Shown in pieces: positions 34,574 to 42,733 of a stretch of DNA of 45,824 nucleotides. Both the position numbers and the translations under genes were made by a program. The stretch is from Proteromonas lacertae. Its lineage: Eukaryota > Sar > Bigyra > Opalinata > Proteromonadidae. The stretch is taken from the NCBI GenBank assembly GCA_002245135.1, contig NGBS01000639.1, positions 1 through 45,824 on the forward strand, read 5' to 3'. Position 1 is the stretch's first letter. Every line of letters begins with the position of its first letter. Below the pieces are notes generated by a model, which ran no database searches, was not told the origin of the DNA, and saw only the letters and a list, made by a program, of their open reading frames with translations.

Positions 34574-36697
34574 ATGATAATAAAAGTGAATAAAAGCATA
34601 AGAGAAGAGGGGTATATTTTATATTTAATTTTATGATAGATTATGTCGAAAATTGGTTGAAAGTGGTTTTGGTGATATAGAAGTGAGGTGTGGAGATAAT
34701 ATAATCAAATCAATCAAGTCAATTTTAGTGAATGGAAATGAAACTCTAAAGAAACTGTTGTTAGATCGTGAGTTTGTTGGAGTTTTGGAGTTACCTGAAG
34801 ATATAAGCGAAACTATTTTTTATGAGATGGAGAGATACTACAGTGGTGGTGAATTGATAATCTGTAAAGATACTGTGTGGGAAATATTGATATTTAATCT
34901 TTATTTTTTTGACAAAAAATTCATGGATGATTGTATTGGATTTATAATGGAAGATATTGATGATGATATCTTAATCAAAGTTATAGACATTTCAAACAAA
35001 TTCCCTGAACATTCAAAAGAGATTCATGATTTGCTAGAGAAAGAAATAGAGAAGCGAGGATATAAATATTTATATAACAATGAATATTTGTTGAGATTAG
35101 AAATGAATAATTTGATCGAGATATTAAACATGAAAGATGTGATAATTCGAAGTGAGAGTTGGTTATTAAATCGCTTATTGGAATGGTATAAATTCCAAAA
35201 GAATAAGAAAGATTATAAAGAGTTAAAAGATGATTTTAAACACATGATAGAAGAAGATATCGATGGTGAAAAGATAAAAGAGAAAGAGATAACAAAAGAA
35301 AATAAAGATACGTTGAAAGAAATGATAATAGAATTAAAGAAAAATGAATGTAACAATCACATAGAATTATATTTAATAAAAGATGAGAGAATTCAAAATG
35401 TAATAATCAACAAATACAATGAAGATAATAAAGAAGAAGACTTTAATGAAGAAGAAAGAGGAATATTGGATAAAATGAAAGAAGAAGAATTGGATGATGA
35501 AATAATGTGTATATTAGAAACGAATAAAGTAAAAATGACCGAAATAGCATTGATGATAATGAAATATAAAAACAAGAAAATCGAAAGTATAAATATTACA
35601 AATATATTTAAATAGAATATATCTCAAATATCGAAAAGAGAAGTATATTGGATAGATTATGTATGGAATATAATGAGAATAAAAGAAATCGAACAATGAA
35701 AAGTATATGTTTATTTGTTGATGATAAAGAGGATATTTCAATAATAGAAGAAATATGTGGAAAAGAAATTCTTTTTAGAATATTGAATGAAGAATCTTAC
35801 TTAGACTCTGATGGCAAAGACAGTTTAATTGATTATATCCAAAACAAGAGATTGAATTTCGAAGAAGAAGAAGAAATGAGTGAAATCTTCAAAGATAAAG
35901 AATTATTGGAAGAATTAAAAACAAAAGAAATCACATCATTTTCATATCCTCAATCAGAATATTCATTTATACTAAATGAAGAAATAATTATAATCCCATC
36001 AGTTGATGGAGATGTAATTGAATTTTCAATAAATCCACCATTACCTAATGGAATAATGATAGATATAGACAATGGAATAATTTATGGAAAAGTAGAAGAA
36101 GAATATGAAAAGAGAGAATATGAAATAAGTTGTAAGAATATTGTAAATGAAAAGAAATTCAAAATGTCATTAGAATATGTGATAGGAAAATTTACAGAAT
36201 TAAACAAAAGTGATGAAATATCAATATCAAATAATGGACAAATAATAAGTAATACAAATGGTAGTTATAATCATTGTTGTTTGAATTTGAAAATGAAAAA
36301 TGGAGTTTATCATATCAAATATAAATTTAATCAAAATGGAAGTGAATATGATGATATTATTTTAGGATTATCAACAGATAATACATATTCTGGTAGTGGT
36401 ATTCATAATGAATCAACAACATGTAATTATGTTGCATTTGAAGATAAAAGTCAAGATATTACTTCATATTGTCATATTTGAAGAGTTGTAAATTCAAATC
36501 CAAATTTCAATAATCATGGAAATGATTCAATTTATGAAGTGATTGTTGATATGAATAAAAGAGAATTTTGGATTAATCATAATGATTCAGATCCTGTTTT
36601 ACTTGTTAAAGATTTACCTTCACCATTATATCCTTATGTTGAAATGTATTATTCAGAAAATTCAATTGAATTATTATCTATTTCAAATCAAAATTAA
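34574..36697 (+). pseudogene. BTB-BACK-He_PIG-SPRY gene with one internal stop
   Basis: Three exons (34574-34611, 34640-35586, 35616-36697) give 689 codons in one frame. Exon 1 (MIIKVNKSIREEG) is spliced to LCRKLVESGFGDIEVRCGDN. The domains in order are BTB (to about 115), BACK-like (to about 230), a charged helical region, the family block around EEICGKEILF, a He_PIG-like segment (LPNGIMIDIDNGIIYGK, about 465-510) and SPRY-like (about 525-685; YEVIVDMNKREFWINHNDSD, SIELLSI). A TGA at 36479-36481, codon 617, replaces the GGA found in the relative at 6512 and cuts into the SPRY-like domain. Everything after it is still open to 36697. This is a very recent single change, a sequencing error, or an allele that makes a 616-residue protein. 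It is the only member in the window with the complete domain set. Confidence 0.85.
34636..35179 (+). repeat. Inverted repeat, right arm (544 bp)
   Basis: This is the partner of 32742-33285. It starts four bases before the end of the first intron of the BTB gene and stops within the exon, so the duplicated unit ignores gene boundaries. Confidence 0.88.
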
Positions 36698-36976
36698 ATA
36701 CTGATTGTTTTTTTAAATATATTATTTTCGTTTTATTTTTGATGTATAAATAATTTCCATAACATAAAATCAGTGTTAGTATACTTCCTATATATAGCAT
36801 ATACGCTATTTAACTATATAACTATTTTAATAAACACATAATTACACGAAAATACTCACAATTATAAATATAAAACAATTTCATCCTATCCAAAAAGCCT
36901 GTATACTTTGCTTAATTGTTTTTCTACCTAATGTTGTAAAGAAATATATTAATGATTTTAAGCAGGGTTGTATAAA
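36698..36976. other. AT-rich DNA left of the palindrome cluster
   Basis: No gene seen. The left end of the Polinton-type element may lie from here to 37860, but no terminal repeat can be proved because the other end is outside the window. Confidence 0.4.
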
Positions 36977-37163
36977 TCGGTCATGACCGACGGAGAAAAC
37001 CGATCGGTCGTAGGTCAATAAATAAATGTTGACCGACACCAGGCTGTAGTAACTATTAGCTGACCTCCTCCTAAACATGTGATATTAATAATATTATCTA
37101 ACTGTACATATTGAATTCAAGCTCTATATATCATTCTATAAAATACCGAATTAACCGTCGGTC
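36977..37163. repeat. Cluster of TCGGTC/GACCGA palindromes
   Basis: A 14-bp perfect palindrome TCGGTCATGACCGA lies at 36977-36990, followed by the 10-bp palindrome ACCGATCGGT at 36999-37008. GGTCAA/TTGACC arms at 37013-37018 and 37029-37034 form a hairpin. GACCGA recurs at 37031-37036 and TCGGTC at 37158-37163. Such GC-rich symmetry is exceptional in this AT-rich window. Confidence 0.8.
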
Positions 37164-37261
37164 GATGCGCTTTTTTCTTTCTTCATAATTGAATCTAACC
37201 TTACCAATGAGTTATTCTATATATATATGTATAACCGTAAGAATATCACTGTATGTGGGTA

Positions 37262-37341
37262 AACCGTACCAGACTATTCTTAGGTGCCTTCTACAGGTAA
37301 GAATAAGCGATTTGAGTGTGAATTAGTTTTTGGTACGGGTT
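37262..37341. repeat. Nested inverted repeats (possible cruciform)
   Basis: The outer arms are AACCGTACCA at 37262-37271 and TGGTACGGGTT at 37331-37341 (one extra base). The inner arms TATTCTTA (37275-37282) and TAAGAATA (37298-37305) are perfect. The two stems are nested and could fold together. Confidence 0.7.
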
Positions 37342-37474
37342 ATACTGGAGCAAGCGGTGAATTTTAAATTGTGTATATATTTTAGTGTGTGAATAAATTT
37401 ATGGGTCAAATTTTATTTTTATATTTTTAATAGTTTTTAGCGTAGGATAGTAGAAATAAAGTGTATAAATAGAT

Positions 37475-37512
37475 AAGTAGCTACCTGTTCTACCCCGGCA
37501 GGGTAGCTACTT
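37475..37512. repeat. 11-bp perfect hairpin
   Basis: AAGTAGCTACC (37475-37485) pairs perfectly with GGTAGCTACTT (37502-37512) across a 16-base loop. The loop carries CTACCC, which can pair instead with GGGTAG on the right arm, so two alternative folds exist. Confidence 0.8.
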
Positions 37513-37545
37513 TATAAAATAAGAAATGTATTTCTATGTAAGTAA

Positions 37546-37607
37546 GTAGCGTGTCCTGTGTAGCCTGACTAGGACTTAGTGATTAAATAGTGTGGTGGCC
37601 AAGCTAC
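37546..37607. repeat. Second structured segment with GTAGC/GCTAC ends
   Basis: GTAGC (37546-37550) and GCTAC (37603-37607) enclose a smaller stem GTCCT (37553-37557) / AGGAC (37571-37575). The stems are short, so the fold is only suggestive. It has no tRNA-like arms in the right spacing. Confidence 0.4.
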
Positions 37608-37863
37608 AGAATGCGTTCTTACTTTTTTTTTAGTTATTTTTTTCATTTATCAATTTATTCATGGATTTATATAGTGTAGTTAAAAACATTCAAAAGAATT
37701 TAAATAGTGTCAAAAATATATATTTAAAGAATTATCTGCAGTATTCTATATTTTTTAATAAATCGAAATTCTGACGAGAAACTGTTGTTATAAACAGAAA
37801 AAAGAAACAGTTTTGATTTTCCTGATATTTTAGAAAAACCGTTTTTATCAAAAAATATAAAAT

Positions 37864-38343
37864 ATGTGTGCTTCAGTAAACTTTGCTTTCTTTTGTTCAT
37901 TTAGAAATAATGAAGATTATTTAGATAAGTGTATATGCGGAACATGTAAGTTTTACTTATATTTTAACCATAATATAAGTGCAGTTTTAGATAGCCCATT
38001 ACCTAAGGAAGAGATAAAGTCTTATAATGAATTCTGTGCTATTTGTCATCAAAAGATGTGGACAAAGTATAGTGATAAGAGATATTATATGATGCTTTTC
38101 GATATTAAACCATCAGTAAAACCAAGAGGATTAAATAGACATTATTTTGCAGTGTTTGATAAGTATATTGAATGGTTAACACTACCTGAAGGAATGGGAA
38201 GTGTTCATTTGAAGAAGAATCCTATGTTGAAACATTATGTAAAGAAGAATTATATATTTGATGATAGTGATGATGATGAGGAAGAAGAAGCACAAGAAGA
38301 AGTTAAAGGAAACAATGATCAAACTACGATAAACATAGTTTAA
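37864..38343 (+). CDS. Small Cys-rich protein beside the capsid module
   Basis: A 159-residue protein starting MCASVNFAFFCSF. Two CxxC pairs (CICGTC and CAICHQ) about 40 residues apart could bind one zinc ion. The C-terminus is strongly acidic (DDSDDDEEEEAQEE). There is no intron. It points toward the capsid genes and is separated from the next by about 120 bp. The family is unknown. Position and lack of introns suggest it belongs to the element, perhaps as a regulator. Confidence 0.6.
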   Translation: MCASVNFAFFCSFRNNEDYLDKCICGTCKFYLYFNHNISAVLDSPLPKEEIKSYNEFCAICHQKMWTKYSDKRYYMMLFDIKPSVKPRGLNRHYFAVFDKYIEWLTLPEGMGSVHLKKNPMLKHYVKKNYIFDDSDDDEEEEAQEEVKGNNDQTTINIV

Positions 38344-38466
38344 ATTTTAAAACGAATCTTTATCTTAAAATGATTTGGAACAGGGTTTAAAAATATGCGT
38401 AATTTAATAAAAATCACGTAATATAATAAAAACATAATAAAAACATAATAAATTCTATAATAAAAA

Positions 38467-39378
38467 TTATAGTAATTGATCTGTATCATAATAATAATCA
38501 GAGAAACCAGTATCTAAAAACTTTGTATCTATCGTTTGTGGTAATATAGCTTGGTATTGATTTGCATCTACTCCACTACTTTGTAATAATAAATCAAAAC
38601 TGCGAGTATCATTATATAAATAGAAATTACAGTAAATTTTTTGTGGTGGTATTCTACTATTATCATGTAGCTCTATAGGGAATGGAATTGCATTAGAACC
38701 GTCATTAGGATATGCTTTTAATAAAGCATTATAGTATTTTTCAAGCATATCATTTGTATTATATTTCTTTTTTAACACGTTATTAGCATCTAACCATAAA
38801 CGTATACTACATTGACGATAATCACCACTAAATACTTGACATAATTTTAATATCTTAATTCTCATAAATGTAGTAAATAAAGTTACTTTAATAGGAATTT
38901 TATCAACAACTTCACCATCTCTTCCTACAGTCCATGTACAATAATATTCACTTAAGATGACTGGAGTTTTAATGTTCATTAATTTACAATGCTCATATAT
39001 AGATAAACAACATATGCCTTTGTTATAATCTATAAAATCACTATAATCATAATCATATTTTTGATAACCAGTTACTTGTTTTGTATTATAATCATTTTGT
39101 TCATTATTAGAAGATAATGTTGTGACTGCAGTTAATGTACTATCAATTTTATTATCACATCCACTTATTTTAATATTACATTTTTCAATTTCATCATTGA
39201 TGGGTTTAATAATAGTATCAGGATCAATAGGATCAGAAGGAGGAGGTATATTTATTTTGTCAGCTATATCTTTAGCAAGCTTATCTGTATCTATGTTTAA
39301 ATCAATAGTTTGTCTATCCCCAATAAACATTTTTTGTATTAATAAACAATAAAATAATAAAATTAATAAAAACATCAA
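38467..39378 (-). CDS. Element protein with N-terminal membrane segment
   Basis: A 303-residue protein starting MMFLLILLFYCLLI, a clear hydrophobic segment, followed by a short polar/proline-rich stretch (INIPPPSDPIDPDTI) and a larger region with aromatics. It overlaps the ATPase gene by 4 bases, so the two are probably expressed together. No known family was recognised. A membrane-anchored or virion-surface protein would fit the neighbourhood, but this is inference. Confidence 0.6.
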   Translation of the reverse strand: MMFLLILLFYCLLIQKMFIGDRQTIDLNIDTDKLAKDIADKINIPPPSDPIDPDTIIKPINDEIEKCNIKISGCDNKIDSTLTAVTTLSSNNEQNDYNTKQVTGYQKYDYDYSDFIDYNKGICCLSIYEHCKLMNIKTPVILSEYYCTWTVGRDGEVVDKIPIKVTLFTTFMRIKILKLCQVFSGDYRQCSIRLWLDANNVLKKKYNTNDMLEKYYNALLKAYPNDGSNAIPFPIELHDNSRIPPQKIYCNFYLYNDTRSFDLLLQSSGVDANQYQAILPQTIDTKFLDTGFSDYYYDTDQLL

Positions 39379-40136
39379 GAAACTGCAGAATGATCTTCAA
39401 TTAAAATATTGAAGTTAGCTCTAAACACTTTTTTAACATTATCAATATATAAGAAGTTATATTGTGGCTTAGTAACAGCTAAATATAACTCTTTAAATGT
39501 TTCATATTCAGGTATCCATATATTCAATGAGTTGTATAAGTCAAACAAATTTCTATTACTCAATCCATAAAATGTTAAACAATAATCTACTTGTGATCTT
39601 GCTGAAGGCACTATATCAGTAATATATTGACTACTAATTATAATTTTTGATTTTAAATGTCTATTTTCTTTCATTAATACTGGTATGATATTAGCTGTTT
39701 TCAACTCTAAACTAAGATCATCAAATATTATAATATGTTCTGCATACTCATAATTATCTTTGTTTGTATCATCAATTGATTTCATTAACTTCTCTACTAA
39801 ATTATCTCCTGAATAAGGTTCAAATAATGAATCATTTTCATCATAACTAATTTCATTATAATCTAATAACTCTTTAATTGAATCATATATCCTATCTTGT
39901 TTGATTGTGCCTACGAAAAAATGTACATGTTGTTTTTTCTTATATTTTGGATCTATAATATGTCTTAATATATTGTATATCAAAGTGGTTTTACTACTGT
40001 TCTTACGAGCCACAATAAAAATATTGCAGAAAGGCTCATTAAAGTAATCATAACCCAGAATTTTCTTAGGATCAAAAGACTCACCACCATCAACAGGCTC
40101 AATTTGTATGTTATTTATTTTTTCAAATTTAAACAT
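39375..40136 (-). CDS. Polinton packaging ATPase (FtsK/HerA, A32-like)
   Basis: A 253-residue protein. A Walker A-like segment lies at about residue 45 (IFIVARKNSSKTTLIYNIL) and a Walker B strand with acidic pair near residue 140 (EHIIIFDDLS). Size, motif spacing and position beside the capsid genes match the A32-like genome-packaging ATPases of Polintons, virophages and large DNA viruses, which pump DNA into the capsid. Confidence 0.8.
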   Translation of the reverse strand: MFKFEKINNIQIEPVDGGESFDPKKILGYDYFNEPFCNIFIVARKNSSKTTLIYNILRHIIDPKYKKKQHVHFFVGTIKQDRIYDSIKELLDYNEISYDENDSLFEPYSGDNLVEKLMKSIDDTNKDNYEYAEHIIIFDDLSLELKTANIIPVLMKENRHLKSKIIISSQYITDIVPSARSQVDYCLTFYGLSNRNLFDLYNSLNIWIPEYETFKELYLAVTKPQYNFLYIDNVKKVFRANFNILIEDHSAVS

Positions 40137-40206
40137 AGTGTGTATATATATATATTATGTAGTGAGAAATCAAAAATAAAAATAGAAGTCAATAATAAAG
40201 TGTTAT

Positions 40207-41628
40207 TTATACTACTTTCTCAACACCTCTTGGTCCAATAACTAATTGTTTACCTGTAATAATATAGAATTTATGATGAATTGTATAAGTATTTTTTGCA
40301 GTATCAAAATCATGATTTGAGCAATCTAATGTAATTTTTAAATCACTTGCTAAGTCTTTACCAGCTCTTAATTTTAACTCAGTTAATCGATCAGTACTGA
40401 AATTTAATACATCAAAGAATCTATAAGGGAATGAATATGCTGAACATTTTTCATATAATGTATTTTGAATAATATTTCTCATATATTCCCAAGTTTGGTA
40501 TTTTGCAGGATATAAGTAGTCAGGAGTATAGACAAAATCATTAATTTGCCATCTAATTCTATCTTCTTCTTTATCAAAAGGAACTATAGTTCTTATATAA
40601 GCATCATTTATGTATGCTCTGTATAATATAAACTTAACATAACTTCCTATACTGCTATTAATACTGAAGTTATAGTTAAAAGTACTATTACCTGGAATAG
40701 GATCTTTAGTTATTTGAACTATGTTAAAATCAGTAAAGTCAATAGGATGATGAGTTGAATAATTGATGGTATTGGCATTGCAAGTTGGATCTTTGTTATA
40801 ACAAACATAAAGATGAGGATTAACTATTTTCATTCCTAAAAATGCTTGCCATTGGTTTATATATTTATCTCCATCATTATGATGAACCCAATTCATTATA
40901 GGTGCAAATGTGAATTGAATATAAATGACTTCACCAAAATAAATATCATTCTTCAAAGCTAAAATAGTATTGTATATGTCTGCAAAATGAAATCTACACA
41001 GTATTTGACCATGTAATGTATCTGTCACACCATTTTGCATTACATAATAATTTTGAACACCTCCACTTGGATTTAATGTATTAGCTGAATGACATAATAA
41101 ATTTTCACCTATTTTTTGATTTGCAGTATTAAATCCTAAACCATCAAATATTTTCTTGTAATAATCTGGTTCTTTTAAATCATAAGGAAATTGATTTGCA
41201 ATTTCATGAGCTAAATCTCTATATTCATTATAACTAGTATCCAAATCACATAGCAAAGTTCCTGTTTTGTTGTATACTTTTAATGTACCAAAATTCATAG
41301 TATTCTTCAATGTTAGTTTATCTAAATTATTTGCACTAGTATCTCTTTTAGGTACAAAAGGCATATCCCAATTACCTGAATCTGCAGCAGCATGAGCTCT
41401 AGTTTGACCTGTAGTATAATCTAATATGAATTCAAAATAGCTTTTTGATAAGTTAACACAATTATCACCAGATATTTCAAATGTAATAGCATCACTGTTT
41501 GAATTTAAAGATAAAACAGTCTCATTCCTGCTTTGGTTTGGAGTAACTAAAATATGGTTGTAAATTGGTATGTAAGCTGGCACAATGCTTTCATGCTTTT
41601 GTGAATTAGGTATAGCAGTGATTGACAT
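40207..41628 (-). CDS. Major capsid protein, double jelly-roll type
   Basis: A 473-residue protein that begins MSITAIPNSQKHESIVPAYI. Length, beta-rich composition, absence of introns and position between the ATPase and the minor capsid gene match Polinton double jelly-roll capsid proteins. Segments such as VNLSKSYFEFILDY near the start and PIDFTDFNIVQITKDPIPGN in the middle are typical of strands and loops of such proteins. The call rests on context and overall pattern, so a structure prediction would be decisive. Confidence 0.72.
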   Translation of the reverse strand: MSITAIPNSQKHESIVPAYIPIYNHILVTPNQSRNETVLSLNSNSDAITFEISGDNCVNLSKSYFEFILDYTTGQTRAHAAADSGNWDMPFVPKRDTSANNLDKLTLKNTMNFGTLKVYNKTGTLLCDLDTSYNEYRDLAHEIANQFPYDLKEPDYYKKIFDGLGFNTANQKIGENLLCHSANTLNPSGGVQNYYVMQNGVTDTLHGQILCRFHFADIYNTILALKNDIYFGEVIYIQFTFAPIMNWVHHNDGDKYINQWQAFLGMKIVNPHLYVCYNKDPTCNANTINYSTHHPIDFTDFNIVQITKDPIPGNSTFNYNFSINSSIGSYVKFILYRAYINDAYIRTIVPFDKEEDRIRWQINDFVYTPDYLYPAKYQTWEYMRNIIQNTLYEKCSAYSFPYRFFDVLNFSTDRLTELKLRAGKDLASDLKITLDCSNHDFDTAKNTYTIHHKFYIITGKQLVIGPRGVEKVV

Positions 41629-41682
41629 AATTTATGTTATTTTAAAAGATTAAAAAAATACTTAAAAATAGCAAGAAATTTA

Positions 41683-42654
41683 TTAATACAAAATAATCTC
41701 AAAATAAATAGGTAAGTTTTTTAAATAAATTGCATAACCATCTTGTTGTGTGACTGATATAGTCATTCGTTGATATTCGTGATATTGCATCTTCTTAGCT
41801 GTCCATTCAATTTGTGGATTAGTGAATGTGGTGTAGTTAGCATTAAGATCTTTCACAGGTATGTTAGCTAAAACCATTGAATTCTCACCACTATTAACCC
41901 AGTCACATCTAATTTGTATGAATGACACCCAAATTAAAGACGGTTGATTAGGCAATATTTTGTCATATTCTATATCAATATTATTAAAAAATGCTTCAAT
42001 TGGAGCTGCTGTATGATAAATATCTAACTTTTTGTTCATCTCATCTACACCATATAACTTATAAACTAAGTTAGGGAATTCAATGCTAAAATCTGTGAAA
42101 TATAATCTACCAAAATGAGTTAAGTATTTGAATTTTAAGTGTAATCTATTTTCTGAACTTTCACTAAATTGAAGTATATCTGTTTGATCATCTATTTTAC
42201 GAAACGGATAGTTTTGTGAAAGATCTTCATCTGGTAATGGTCCTGCTGCACCTGCTATTTCTGCAAAACTTAACGATAGTAACTTATTACTAAAAAATTC
42301 TAATAATTCTTTACCAGTATAATTTCTTTGAGGTATTTTAGCATCAATAGTTTTATAATAAGGTCCAAGCTGATTCTCAGGTTTTTCCCATTCTGCTGGA
42401 TTTGTTTTATCTGGATTTATGCATTCGTAGTAAGTGAAATTAAAGAGAATATGATCATTTACTTCATCTTGTACTGTATAGAAGTTATTTGGAATAACTG
42501 CAGTAATTAAACTCATATATTGATATTTTTCAGTAATAGTTGGAGTATTAATACATCTAACCCATTTATTAGATAATTTTTCATTATAGTCTGATGTTGT
42601 TAAGAATAATGTTCTTCTATTAGCTAATATGTTGTTACTATCTTTTGGTTGCAT
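41683..42654 (-). CDS. Minor capsid (penton-like) protein
   Basis: A 323-residue protein starting MQPKDSNNILANRRTLFLTT, immediately upstream of the major capsid gene on the same strand. Segments RWVRCINTPT-like near the start and YQRMTISVTQQDGYAIYLKN near the end suggest a beta-rich fold. In Polintons the gene next to the major capsid protein usually encodes the single jelly-roll penton, which is the basis for this call. Confidence 0.65.
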   Translation of the reverse strand: MQPKDSNNILANRRTLFLTTSDYNEKLSNKWVRCINTPTITEKYQYMSLITAVIPNNFYTVQDEVNDHILFNFTYYECINPDKTNPAEWEKPENQLGPYYKTIDAKIPQRNYTGKELLEFFSNKLLSLSFAEIAGAAGPLPDEDLSQNYPFRKIDDQTDILQFSESSENRLHLKFKYLTHFGRLYFTDFSIEFPNLVYKLYGVDEMNKKLDIYHTAAPIEAFFNNIDIEYDKILPNQPSLIWVSFIQIRCDWVNSGENSMVLANIPVKDLNANYTTFTNPQIEWTAKKMQYHEYQRMTISVTQQDGYAIYLKNLPIYFEIILY

Positions 42655-42733
42655 TATGTTTTATAATTGTTGAGAAATATTAAAATATAATTTTATTTGA
42701 ATTATTCTTTAATTTATATATTGTTATATATAT
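42655..42733. promoter_or_regulatory. Divergent intergenic region of the element
   Basis: Only 79 bp separate the minor capsid gene from the divergent 895-codon gene, so promoters for both directions must lie here or overlap coding sequence. The text is very AT-rich. Confidence 0.4.

Noticed and set aside
36479-36481. TGA read as a sense codon
   Set aside because: TGA ends other genes here, for example the LRR gene at 28202-28204, and the relative has GGA at this place.
37546-37607. A tRNA gene
   Set aside because: The stems GTAGC/GCTAC and GTCCT/AGGAC do not give the acceptor, D, anticodon and T arms of a tRNA, and no T-loop consensus is present.
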